15,937 bases of DNA from an uncultured Ruminococcus sp. (GCA_900553885.1 USFD01000074.1:1-15937), one strand, 5' to 3'; positions 6,601 to 12,713 are shown, numbered from the stretch's first letter. Numbers and translations are program-made. The notes: generated by a model not told the origin, from the sequence alone.

Positions 6601-9326
6601 CACAGTTCGATTTTGACGATGAGACAGACGGATTCAAGAGTGAGAATGCAAAGGCCACAGGAAATCATACACTGACAGATAGCTATGATTCTTCTGCCGG
6701 ACAGGCGCTGTATCTCAACGGATCCGCTGATAATTTCCTTACCGTGACAGACGCAGACGGCAACAGCCTTCTGACAGGTGCCACAGAGCTGACGATCTCT
6801 TATGAAGCAAAACCGGATCAGTCTTCTACGACGAACTGGGTATTCTATGCAGCTCCGAACGGAAATCAGCAGGTATATAACAGCGAGTCCTATATCGGAA
6901 TTCTGGAAGCCGGCGGATCTACAAAAGTAGAACGGTACAATAACAGCGGCAGCCGTCCGGCAAATCCTTCAGCCTCAACAGGAACGGATTGGGTACATGT
7001 GGATGTTGTGCTTACCAGATTTGAAACGATTATTTATGTAAACGGCGTGAAGCAGGCAGAGCAGAACAGCGGGTACAGGATCGAAAATATTCTTGGAAAT
7101 AACAGCATCGTACAGATCGGAAAAGCGAACTGGACAGGCAGCGGCGAATATTTCAAAGGCCTGATCGATAATGTGACTATCAGGAATAAAGCCCTGGATG
7201 AAGAGAGCATTAAGGCTCTTTCGGAAGCGTTCCTTAGCACACAGCCTATGGTTATGGATGCGGTTGTGGGAACCGCTCCGGACAGAGAGACAGCTCTGAC
7301 ATACCGGGGAACAGACAACCATACAGCGGTATTCACACAGGTGGATGCAGAGAAGAAAGAGGTTATCTCCTATGTAAGAAATTCAGCCGACACCACAAAG
7401 CTGCCGGTTACGCTTACATTTAACGGAGACGTGGAAATACTTGTGGACGGCCAGACCGTAGAAAACGGATCAGAATTTGATCTGTCAGAGGATCTGGAAG
7501 TTACACTCCAGAGAGGAGAGAAATCGGAAGTATGGACGCTGAAAGCAGCCATTGTTTCCAATAACCCGGCACTTCCCGGCCAGTATGCAGATCCGGATAT
7601 TGACTACATGGACGGCAAATTCTGGATCTTCCCCACAACCGACGGATATTCCGGATGGAGCGGAACACAGTTCCACGCATGGTCTTCCGAAGATCTTGTA
7701 AACTGGACAGATGAAGGTATCATCATGGATGTGGCAGATGACGCTCCGGGCAAAAATGAAAACGGCGTGCAGATCGCAGCATCCACATGGTCGGTAGGAA
7801 GTGCGTGGGCGCCCACGATTGAGGAAAAAGACGGGAAATATTATTTCTACTACTGCGCGAAATTCAGTAACGGAGAATCTGCAATCGGAGTTGCTGTGGC
7901 AGATGATCCGGCAGGTCCGTACACCGATAAAGGCGAAGCGCTTATGACCGTTTCCATGTGCAGGAATGCAGGAGTCAGCATGGGACAGGCAATTGATCCG
8001 TCTATCTTTACAGATGACGACGGAACATCCTATATCCTGTTCGGAAACGGATCAGCAGCAATTGCAGAGCTGAATGACGACATGATGAGCATCAAAGAAG
8101 GAAGCATCCGCCAGATCAACGGTCTGACAGACTTCCGTGAATCCGTCGTAGTGACCAAAGTTGACGGAAAATATCACTGGACCTGGTCCTGTGACGACGC
8201 CAACAGCCCGAACTACCACGTAAACTACGGCGTGACAGACACTTTGTTCGACGATAACGGAAATGTAAATGTCACAATGGTGAAGGATCATCTCCTTGCA
8301 AAAGATGAAAGTATGGGTATCCTTGGTTCTGCCCATCAGTCTGTAGTCCATGTACAGGATACTGACGGAAATGACAGATACTTTATGGCATACCACAGAT
8401 TCTATACACCGGTGGGAATCTTTACTTCTTCAGACGGACTGGGTGTACACAGAGAGACCTGTATTGATGAAATTACGTTTGATGAAAACGGATACATGCA
8501 GATCACACCGACACTGGAAGGCGTAGGACCGGTATCGGTAAAAGAGGATGAACCTCAGCCGGCACCGACCCTTGAGAAGATTGAACTCAGCGGCGACGTG
8601 AAGACGGAATACAAACAGGGTGAGGCTCTTGATCTGAGCGGTCTGACTGTAACAGCAGTATACAGCGACGGATCCCGGACAGAGATCCAGGCCGGAGAAA
8701 ACGGCTATACAGTAAGCGGCTATGATCCGGATGCGGCAGGTTCCCAGACAGTTATTGTAAGCTATGGCGGAAAGACAGCGGAATTTACGGTAACGGTAAC
8801 AGAGTCAGAAGAACCGTCCGAACCGACCCTTGAGAAGATCGAACTCAGCGGAGATGTAAAGACGGAATACAAACAGGGGGAAGATCTTGACCTGAGCGGT
8901 CTGACTGTAACAGCGGTATACAGTGACGGATCCCGGACAGAGATCCAGGCCGGAGAAGGCGGCTATACGGTAAGCGGCTATGATGCGGATACTGCGGGAA
9001 CACAGACCGTGACCATAACCTATGGAGGCGAGTCCGTGACATTTACGGTAACGGTAGCTGAAAAAGAAGAGCCGGGTGAACCGTCCGAACCTTCTGACCC
9101 GTCTGAGCCGACGGAACCATCCGAGCCTTCTGAACCGGGCAAACCATCAGATCCGGGTCAGTCTTCAGACACGCAGAAACCGTCTGGTTCATCACAGGAT
9201 GCAGATCAGACAGACGCTGCAGTTCAGACAGGAGACAATACAAATCTGCTTCTGCCGGCAGGCGGAATGCTGATGGCGGCAGTGCTGTTGTTTGTGCTCT
9301 GGGAGAAAAAGAGATTCAGGAAGTAA
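3699..9326 (+). CDS. secreted wall-anchored double GH43 glycosidase with LamG and Big_3 modules
   Basis: This is a giant extracellular enzyme of 1875 residues, probably acting on arabinose- or xylose-bearing plant polysaccharides. The GTG start at 3699 follows AAAGGAG by 7 bases. Order of modules: signal peptide (1 to about 34, ending ATAQA|AD); LamG-like 1 (38-250); Ig-like (258-325); LamG-like 2 (325-527); Ig-like (535-630); GH43-A (636-954); LamG-like 3 (964-1178); Ig-like (1178-1289); GH43-B (1290-1620); two Big_3-like repeats (1623-1702, 1709-1788); a Pro/Ser/Glu linker; VQTGD (1842-1846), a hydrophobic segment and KKRFRK. Candidate catalytic triads are intact. In GH43-A they are base D689 (VRDPYI), pKa-modulator D818 and acid E870 (LEGPEF). 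In GH43-B they are D1298 (YADPDID), D1433 (AIDPSIF) and E1481 (FRESV). Family membership is well supported. The alpha-L-arabinofuranosidase role is inferred from resemblance, from memory, to two-domain GH43 enzymes of bifidobacteria. Sortase anchoring is inferred from the tail, and no sortase gene is in the window. Confidence 0.9.
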   Translation: MKKGKAIRKKVIASFLAASMVCTLMPATAQAADTTEELPLLAEFTFDDLQNGFQGGQAQAAQKGTPAVRKTDGRNALYLDGSSYLDVTKLEGGSLLAGQEEITVSYDAKPDLTNSGNWVMFAAPNANIQEYLQETYIGILAETGGTTKVERYNHTNPRTAAAIAETGSDWVHVDVVFSQNDMTVYVDGIQASEKVASDFSLPEILGNNGILYIGKANWGNGEYYKGYLDSYRIYGTALTDEQITDQYEEYFWDGVELPSAVEEATQLTLPSVNLYGDSISWTSDNTSVIANDGTVTLPEQDTTVKMTAQSGNFTKTFEIQVKGTRVVTFTDALEDTGGITLRNGGALNPVSDTDNILEVTTGWISGGNSPADGGGAITDAASMFKTDGFALFVKVKPNSNVDGNMDKTSLILIGTADNHVRVTPEYTDGNSYLITKANGGAEVRVPFAPVSTAEWTDIALVYDKGAVYVYVNGELAAENETTGLAFENLDNIGASFGCTYATGFMRDGQYDNIVVANSALSAEKVKEQTTERDRAQFDSAVAAYTIPNADNIRGNISLPEEVEFAGVSEKVSVKWTSSDSDIITDTETGGKAAGVVIRQEEDAAVTLKAIFTCGTWTAEKEFKVTVKAAPADQEETTAYMFAHFTGTEGRATDEQIYFAVSEDGVEWDDMRENGDPVLSSDIGDRGVRDPYIIRSPEGDTFYLIATDLSIYYRGGWGNAQATTTGSTNLVVWQSNDLVNWSEPRLVDVAGDIPGAGCAWAPEAFYDENTGNYVVYWATASDESNERGDRMNVYYATTRDFYTFSGPVLWIDRDNSVIDTTMIQVGDTYYRASGDGQITIDKSNSIYDGWETIGTLSGIFDNSGYSGAMLEGPEFFKYNEDDWLLDEDGNPVETWGLMCDQYAQGLGYLPFRTTDIGDMSTDSWSTASDIDFGVLKKRHGSILPITQEEYSRIRTEIGGEGDVEEKILAQFDFDDETDGFKSENAKATGNHTLTDSYDSSAGQALYLNGSADNFLTVTDADGNSLLTGATELTISYEAKPDQSSTTNWVFYAAPNGNQQVYNSESYIGILEAGGSTKVERYNNSGSRPANPSASTGTDWVHVDVVLTRFETIIYVNGVKQAEQNSGYRIENILGNNSIVQIGKANWTGSGEYFKGLIDNVTIRNKALDEESIKALSEAFLSTQPMVMDAVVGTAPDRETALTYRGTDNHTAVFTQVDAEKKEVISYVRNSADTTKLPVTLTFNGDVEILVDGQTVENGSEFDLSEDLEVTLQRGEKSEVWTLKAAIVSNNPALPGQYADPDIDYMDGKFWIFPTTDGYSGWSGTQFHAWSSEDLVNWTDEGIIMDVADDAPGKNENGVQIAASTWSVGSAWAPTIEEKDGKYYFYYCAKFSNGESAIGVAVADDPAGPYTDKGEALMTVSMCRNAGVSMGQAIDPSIFTDDDGTSYILFGNGSAAIAELNDDMMSIKEGSIRQINGLTDFRESVVVTKVDGKYHWTWSCDDANSPNYHVNYGVTDTLFDDNGNVNVTMVKDHLLAKDESMGILGSAHQSVVHVQDTDGNDRYFMAYHRFYTPVGIFTSSDGLGVHRETCIDEITFDENGYMQITPTLEGVGPVSVKEDEPQPAPTLEKIELSGDVKTEYKQGEALDLSGLTVTAVYSDGSRTEIQAGENGYTVSGYDPDAAGSQTVIVSYGGKTAEFTVTVTESEEPSEPTLEKIELSGDVKTEYKQGEDLDLSGLTVTAVYSDGSRTEIQAGEGGYTVSGYDADTAGTQTVTITYGGESVTFTVTVAEKEEPGEPSEPSDPSEPTEPSEPSEPGKPSDPGQSSDTQKPSGSSQDADQTDAAVQTGDNTNLLLPAGGMLMAAVLLFVLWEKKRFRK
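8565..9062 (+). repeat. two tandem Big_3-like coding repeats, 258-nt period
   Basis: Unit 1 begins at 8565 and unit 2 at 8823. Both start CCGACCCTTGAGAAGAT and encode the frame PTLEKIELSGDVKTEYKQGE. They stay nearly identical at DNA level through the stretch encoding LSGLTVTAVYSDGSRTEIQ and diverge toward their ends. The fold is predicted as an Ig-like spacer or wall-binding module. The high DNA identity suggests recent duplication or continuing unit gain and loss. Confidence 0.85.
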
Positions 9327-9365
9327 GGACAAAAGAATCGTAAGACATTCCTGAGGGAAATACAG

Positions 9366-9407
9366 AGGAGCAGACGTACTGATTTCAGTGCGTCTGCTCC
9401 TTATTCT
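9366..9407. terminator. terminator between the convergent GH43 and Gly-rich protein genes
   Basis: A long hairpin pairs AGGAGCAGACG (9366-9376) with CGTCTGCTCCT (9391-9401) and extends inward through ACTG/CAGT (9378-9381 with 9386-9389) around an ATTT loop. It is followed on the plus strand by TATTCTTT. It lies 39 bases after the GH43 stop and 29 bases from the end of the opposing gene, so it may serve both strands, with the better U tail on the plus strand. Confidence 0.8.
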
Positions 9408-9435
9408 TTCCGAAAGGCTGCCCGGGAGAGATGAA

Positions 9436-10362
9436 TTAAGAATCCCCGGTTCTGCCAGCCTTCTTTGCAACAATAATTCCTATAATAATTACAATAACAC
9501 AGATTACGGAAAAAATGGTAATAGCTTTGAACAGTCCGCTGTTTCCACTGTTCTCCACGTGCATAATATTATCCGCAGTCTCCCGGAATGTCTGACCGAT
9601 AAATTCCGCGATGCTCAGATCCAGATTATTGTAATTCCGGTCAAAATAACTCCAGAATATGGTTTCTGCTTCTTTATCCATCACAGAGTAGGCTGCGGAT
9701 CCGTAATAGATATAAAATTCTCCGTCCATGTCTTCCGAGTCATTTTCACATGCAAAATAAGCGAAAATCATGTGCCCGTTGTCTGAAAATGTTTCTTTGT
9801 ATACCCGAGCAAGATATTTTTCAGCGGCATTCTCGCTCCATTTTCCGTTCACCCATACAGACGGATCGTAGTCCAGAAGCATCACGTAGGGCTGGATCCC
9901 GGTATGGGAGTAGAAATATTTCAGCCCGTCAGTAAGATCTGAGGCATGGTCAATAAAATTCAGCTGATCCAGATACCATTTACTGTATGTTTCTGTGCCC
10001 GTGACGGCCGTTCTTTCCGTGCGGGAAACAGCGATTTCCGTTTCATTCCGGGAGGACTCTCTGCCGGAAAAAAATGAGCTGAAGATAAAAATAAGTATAA
10101 TGATTACAAGGATGCCTGTGGAACATCCGACTCTCCTGGGCGGTCCGCCCCATCCGTAAAAGCCTCCGCCAAATCCCGGACGGAAACCTCTTCTGCGCGG
10201 CCCGCCGAACCAGGGGCCTCCCGGCGGGGGCCCGCCAAACCCCGGTCCGCCAAATCCCGGACCGCCCGGTCCTCGTCCTGTTCCTCCGCCGCCGGACCGC
10301 CCGCCGAAAGATCTTCCGCCAAGGTGTCCTCCTCCGCCGTGTGAACCTCCGCCTCTGCCCAT
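9436..10362 (-). CDS. Gly-rich two-TM membrane protein with TPM-like domain
   Basis: This 308-residue protein has an unusual layout. Residues 1-77 are almost entirely Gly, Pro and Arg with repeated GFGGP units and no signal peptide, so that part is presumably cytoplasmic. TM1 is about 83-98, an external domain spans about 115-265, and TM2 is about 277-299, followed by a short KKAGRTGDS tail. The external domain has an alpha/beta pattern (QPYVMLLDYD, DNGHMIFAYF, FWSYFDRNYNN, FIGQTFRETAD) that resembles TPM domains (YgcG, TPM_phosphatase), but this is judged by eye. The start ATG is at 10362. On the minus strand AGGAAAGGAG lies about 8 bases upstream of it, and a good promoter sits at 10454-10482. 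It is a single gene convergent with the GH43 gene. The exact function is unknown; relatives with TPM domains are linked to membrane-protein quality control or envelope processes. Confidence 0.72.
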   Translation of the reverse strand: MGRGGGSHGGGGHLGGRSFGGRSGGGGTGRGPGGPGFGGPGFGGPPPGGPWFGGPRRRGFRPGFGGGFYGWGGPPRRVGCSTGILVIIILIFIFSSFFSGRESSRNETEIAVSRTERTAVTGTETYSKWYLDQLNFIDHASDLTDGLKYFYSHTGIQPYVMLLDYDPSVWVNGKWSENAAEKYLARVYKETFSDNGHMIFAYFACENDSEDMDGEFYIYYGSAAYSVMDKEAETIFWSYFDRNYNNLDLSIAEFIGQTFRETADNIMHVENSGNSGLFKAITIFSVICVIVIIIGIIVAKKAGRTGDS

Positions 10363-10453
10363 AATACACGCTCCTTTCCTGATGAAAAATAAAAACAGAA
10401 TAACTCCTGAATACTTCAGTACAGTCTGGTAGAATCCTTTTTTCTGTTTTTAT

Positions 10454-10482
10454 ATTATAGGAAATTCATAAGAAAATAACAA
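10454..10482 (-). promoter_or_regulatory. promoter of the Gly-rich membrane protein gene
   Basis: Read on the minus strand, TTGTTA (10482-10477) and a perfect TATAAT (10459-10454) are 17 bases apart. Transcription would start near 10447, leaving a leader of about 85 nt before ATG 10362. The leader shows a short palindrome (TACTTCAGTA) but no recognised riboswitch. Confidence 0.75.
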
Positions 10483-10573
10483 GCAATCTGTAAAAACATG
10501 TGAGTGTGGAAACTTTTGTACAGCCAATCCGTTAAACTGAAGAAAACTAAGAAAGAGACAGGAGGGTCTGGCT

Positions 10574-10678
10574 GTGAAAGGATATTTTGTCGGTGAAGGT
10601 TATATGGGATATGTAAATGGAGAATATCTTCTTTTTGCAGATGAGTCGGATTACAGAGATTTTATGGAGGAAGAGTAA
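10574..10678 (+). CDS. 34-residue conserved-looking microprotein
   Basis: A GTG start is placed 7 bases after a perfect AGGAGGG (10560-10566), and the ORF runs 34 codons to TAA. The product is rich in Gly and aromatic residues and acidic at its end: it starts MKGYFVGEGYMGYVNG, continues EYLLFADESDYRDF and ends MEEE. It has no signal peptide or TM segment. The pattern GY-x-GYV-x-G-x-Y-x-LFA-x-E-x-DY looks like a small protein family I have seen in Lachnospiraceae genomes, though that is memory and not a search. No function is known to me. It lies divergently from the Gly-rich membrane protein gene and upstream of the WYL regulator, with a weak terminator at 10688-10717 between them. The very strong ribosome binding site and the residue bias support a real gene. 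Confidence 0.72.
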   Translation: MKGYFVGEGYMGYVNGEYLLFADESDYRDFMEEE

Positions 10679-10687
10679 CAGCCGGAG

Positions 10688-10717
10688 CCGGAAGAAAATC
10701 CGGAAATACTTTTTTTA
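10688..10717 (+). terminator. weak terminator after the microprotein gene
   Basis: CCGGA (10688-10692) pairs with TCCGG (10699-10703) around a 6-base loop, followed a few bases later by CTTTTTTTA. The stem is only 5 bp and the U tract is offset, so read-through into the WYL gene is likely. Confidence 0.45.
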
Positions 10718-10735
10718 TACGGATCTGCCGGAATA

Positions 10736-10744
10736 TGCTATAAT
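10736..10744 (+). promoter_or_regulatory. extended -10 promoter of the WYL gene
   Basis: TGCTATAAT (10736-10744) is a perfect TATAAT with the TGn extension. There is no good -35; TTATAC with an 18-base spacer is the nearest. It lies 66 bases before the chosen ATG and would allow the regulator to be expressed independently of the microprotein. Confidence 0.6.
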
Positions 10745-10810
10745 CACCACAGATACAAAAGAGCTGTTCAAAAGAAAAGAGAACACTCTGTTCAGGCGGT
10801 GATTGGAAAA

Positions 10811-11830
10811 ATGGCAGTTTCGGCTGTAAAATTAAGACTTCTTTATATTTTAAAAATTCTTATGGAAAAGACGGATGAGGCACATACGCTCTCGGCGGCG
10901 GATCTTGACAGGCTGCTTCATGGCTATGGAATGTCCGCGGACCGGAAGACGGTTTACAGCGATATTGATACGCTGCGGGAGGCCGGGATCGACATTCTGC
11001 AGTCAAAGGGAACCAACGGGGGCTATTATATCGGAAGCAGGGAATTTGAGTTACCTGAACTGAAGCTTCTTGTGGACGCTGTGCAGGCGTCAAAATTTAT
11101 CAGCAGGAAGAAATCACAGGAGCTGATCGGCAAGCTGGAGAGTCTGTGCAGTGAGAATGAGGCAAAGCAGCTGCAGAGAAATGTATTTATCTATAACCGC
11201 GCAAAGACAGGAAATGAGACTGTATATTACAATGTAGACCAGATACATACGGCGATTCTGAACGACAGACAGATTGCGTTTCATTATGGAGAGTGGACGG
11301 TTCAGAAGGTTCTGAAGTTAAAGAAGAATGGAGAATTATATAAAGTAAGTCCCTGGGCGCTGACATGGGATAATCAGAATTATTATCTGATCGGCTATGA
11401 TGAGTCAGCGGATCTTATCAAACATTACAGAGTTGATAAAATGAAGGATATGAAGGTCCTGGAGGAGAAAAGGCAGGGTGGACAGAGCTTTCAGAATTTT
11501 GATCTGGCCGCGTTCGCGAAAAAGACATTTTCCATGTTCGGGGGAAAAGAAGAAAATGTAACTCTCATCTGCGGTAATGATATGGCCGGAGTTATTATAG
11601 ACCGGTTCGGCAGCGATATCATGCTGATTCCTGCTGACAGCGGGCATTTTAAGGTGAATGTGCCGGTGGCGGTGAGCCCGCAGTTTTTCGGCTGGGCGGC
11701 CGGCCTTGGAAAGAAAGTCCGGATCGCCGCTCCCGAGGCTGTGAAAAAGCAGTATATCGGATATCTGAAAGAACTGCTGGAATCCTATCCGGAAGAAAAT
11801 ATTCAGAATCAGAATAAAAAAGCGCAATAA
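10811..11830 (+). CDS. WYL-domain transcriptional regulator
   Basis: This is a cytoplasmic DNA-binding regulator of the helix-turn-helix/WYL/WCX class, 339 residues. The N-terminal winged helix (about 1-75) includes the recognition segment SADRKTVYSDIDTLREAG and the wing GTNGGYYIG. The WYL core (about 140-215) includes WALTWDNQNYYLIGYD and HYRVDKM. The C-terminal WCX part (about 240-325) includes FGSDIMLIPADSGHFKV and the helix around FFGWAAGLG. WYL domains are known to bind ligands, often nucleic acids or nucleotides, but the ligand here is unknown. ATG 10811 is chosen because AGGCGGTGATT just upstream resembles a ribosome binding site (about 11 bases of spacing) and MAVSAVKLRLLYILKIL is a typical family start. 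GTG 10799 would add four residues. No CRISPR or defence genes, which WYL proteins sometimes control, are adjacent. Likely targets are its own promoter and its neighbours. Confidence 0.9.
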   Translation: MAVSAVKLRLLYILKILMEKTDEAHTLSAADLDRLLHGYGMSADRKTVYSDIDTLREAGIDILQSKGTNGGYYIGSREFELPELKLLVDAVQASKFISRKKSQELIGKLESLCSENEAKQLQRNVFIYNRAKTGNETVYYNVDQIHTAILNDRQIAFHYGEWTVQKVLKLKKNGELYKVSPWALTWDNQNYYLIGYDESADLIKHYRVDKMKDMKVLEEKRQGGQSFQNFDLAAFAKKTFSMFGGKEENVTLICGNDMAGVIIDRFGSDIMLIPADSGHFKVNVPVAVSPQFFGWAAGLGKKVRIAAPEAVKKQYIGYLKELLESYPEENIQNQNKKAQ

Positions 11831-11869
11831 AAATCCACTGTTCCGTTTCTCCTGCGAACAGTGGATTTT
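11830..11869. terminator. bidirectional terminator after the WYL gene
   Basis: A perfect 14-bp stem pairs AAAATCCACTGTTC (11830-11843) with GAACAGTGGATTTT (11856-11869) around a 12-base loop. The stem overlaps the last base of the WYL stop codon. On the plus strand only TTTT follows. On the minus strand the stem is followed by a longer U tract (TTTTTATT), so it looks at least as well adapted to ending a minus-strand transcript coming from 12000. Confidence 0.82.
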
Positions 11870-11873
11870 CAGC

Positions 11874-11990
11874 TCATTACATCCATTGGCCTTACCTCCT
11901 TATTTAATTTTCTTATCTATCTGAAACTATTTATGAAAAATAGTGTTTTCTGATGTGATTCATTTACGTTCCCATTGGACTGTACCTCTT
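11874..11990 (-). repeat. two imperfect repeats carrying SD-ATG units
   Basis: Copy A (11874-11900) and copy B (11959-11990) share, read on the minus strand, GAGGTA, then 3-4 bases, then CCAATGG, then GTAA(A)TGA. Each combines a Shine-Dalgarno-like element with an ATG at a workable distance and an early stop. Read on the plus strand, they instead show repeated CCATTGG and TACCTC, an anti-SD-like sequence. Confidence 0.5.
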
Positions 11991-12006
11991 TTCTTTTGAT
12001 GTAATT

Positions 12007-12035
12007 ATAATAACTCACAAAATGAAAAATGTCAA
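12007..12035 (-). promoter_or_regulatory. strong minus-strand promoter with no normal gene downstream
   Basis: On the minus strand a perfect TTGACA (12035-12030) is followed after exactly 17 bases by TATTAT (12012-12007). A second TATAAT reading is offset by three bases (12009-12004). The predicted start is near 12000, heading toward the terminator at 11869-11830. Confidence 0.68.
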
Positions 12036-12103
12036 CAGGAAATCTGATAAAAATATAAAAGAATTTATAAATACAGAATATTCTGAAAATATAACATGCA
12101 TAT

Positions 12104-12139
12104 TTGGCAGTCGTGCGGCAGTTTGCACCAGACTGCCAA
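12104..12139 (+). other. hairpin upstream of the DUF1810 gene
   Basis: TTGGCAGTC (12104-12112) pairs with GACTGCCAA (12131-12139), and GTGC (12113-12116) with GCAC (12125-12128), giving a 13-bp interrupted stem. TTATTTTGG follows, so it could be a terminator on the plus strand, although the WYL gene already has one. It precedes the predicted DUF1810 promoter, so it would not be in that mRNA. Just upstream, the palindrome CAGAATATTCTG (12074-12085) could be an operator. Confidence 0.4.
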
Positions 12140-12163
12140 TTATTTTGGATTCTTTTGATAAAC

Positions 12164-12169
12164 TATAAT
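12164..12169 (+). promoter_or_regulatory. -10 box of the DUF1810 gene
   Basis: A perfect TATAAT lies 72 bases before the DUF1810 ATG. There is no convincing -35; T-rich TTATTT at an 18-base spacing is the nearest. The assignment rests on the -10 box and its position. Confidence 0.4.
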
Positions 12170-12241
12170 ATAACTGGTAAAATCAGAACCAGAGAAATAA
12201 TGGGAAGAAGTTTTGGTTTCATGAAACAGAAAGGAAAATAT

Positions 12242-12655
12242 ATGGTAGACAGATTTATGAAAGCTCAGGAGATGAGTTATCAAAGCGCTTTGCAGGAGAT
12301 AAAAAAAGGCAGAAAGACGGGGCATTGGATGTGGTATATATTTCCGCAGCTCAAAGGTCTGGGCTGGAGCCGGACTTCTCAGTATTACGGGATAGACGGC
12401 CTGGAGGAAGCGGAAGAATATATGGCCGATCCGGTTCTGAGAGGGAGATTGATTGAGATATCAACCGCACTGCTTTCCTGTCAGGGGAAAAGTGCGGAGG
12501 AGATTTTCGGAACAGTGGATGCCAGAAAGCTGAGATCCTCAATGACGCTTTTTAAAAGGACAAGCCCGGAAGAAAAAGTCTTTGCGCAGGTGCTTGATAA
12601 GTATTTTCAGGGCAGGGAGGACGGACGTACGCTTAGTATGCTCGGTATGGCATAA
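12242..12655 (+). CDS. DUF1810 family protein
   Basis: This is a small soluble protein of 137 residues, the usual size for the family. Family hallmarks are RFMKAQE (4-10), GHWMWYIFPQLKGLG (27-41) with its Trp/Phe/Pro core, SAEEIFG (84-90), KLRSSMTLF (96-104) and GRED (124-127). The start ATG 12242 has AAGGA six bases upstream and places the conserved RF-x-x-AQE at the N terminus as usual. Upstream in-frame ATGs at 12221, 12200 and 12104 have no good ribosome binding site, and 12104 would run through the upstream hairpin and promoter. The biochemical role of DUF1810 is not established, and nothing nearby suggests a partner. It appears to be monocistronic. Confidence 0.85.
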   Translation: MVDRFMKAQEMSYQSALQEIKKGRKTGHWMWYIFPQLKGLGWSRTSQYYGIDGLEEAEEYMADPVLRGRLIEISTALLSCQGKSAEEIFGTVDARKLRSSMTLFKRTSPEEKVFAQVLDKYFQGREDGRTLSMLGMA

Positions 12656-12713
12656 AGGACCCGGAAGCATATAAAAAAACCGCTAAGGTCTTGACGGAGA
12701 AAAAAATATAATA

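Larger units (their letters stand above)
11826..12000 (-). ncRNA. putative short minus-strand transcript, sRNA or mini-ORF RNA
   Basis: A unit of about 175 nt is defined by a near-consensus minus-strand promoter at 12035-12007 and a terminator at 11869-11830. No normal-length ORF fits. It contains AAGGAGGT correctly spaced before ATG GAT GTA ATG AGC TGA (a 5-codon mini-ORF, 11889-11872). A related upstream copy has GAGGT before ATG GGA ACG TAA (11976-11965). A hairpin, ACTATTT/AAATAGT (11926-11944 on the plus strand), lies between them. It may be a regulatory RNA, a translated leader without a downstream gene, or a decayed gene. It faces the WYL gene tail to tail. No known RNA family was recognised. 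This accounts for most of the 411-nt stretch between the WYL and DUF1810 genes. Confidence 0.42.

Noticed and set aside
8565..9062. CRISPR-like repeat array
   Set aside because: There are only two long coding units with an open frame throughout. No short direct repeats with unique spacers exist in the window.
9388..9786. Plus-strand open frame opposite the Gly-rich membrane protein
   Set aside because: It starts inside the terminator hairpin, lacks a ribosome binding site and is antisense to a gene with its own promoter and TM segments.
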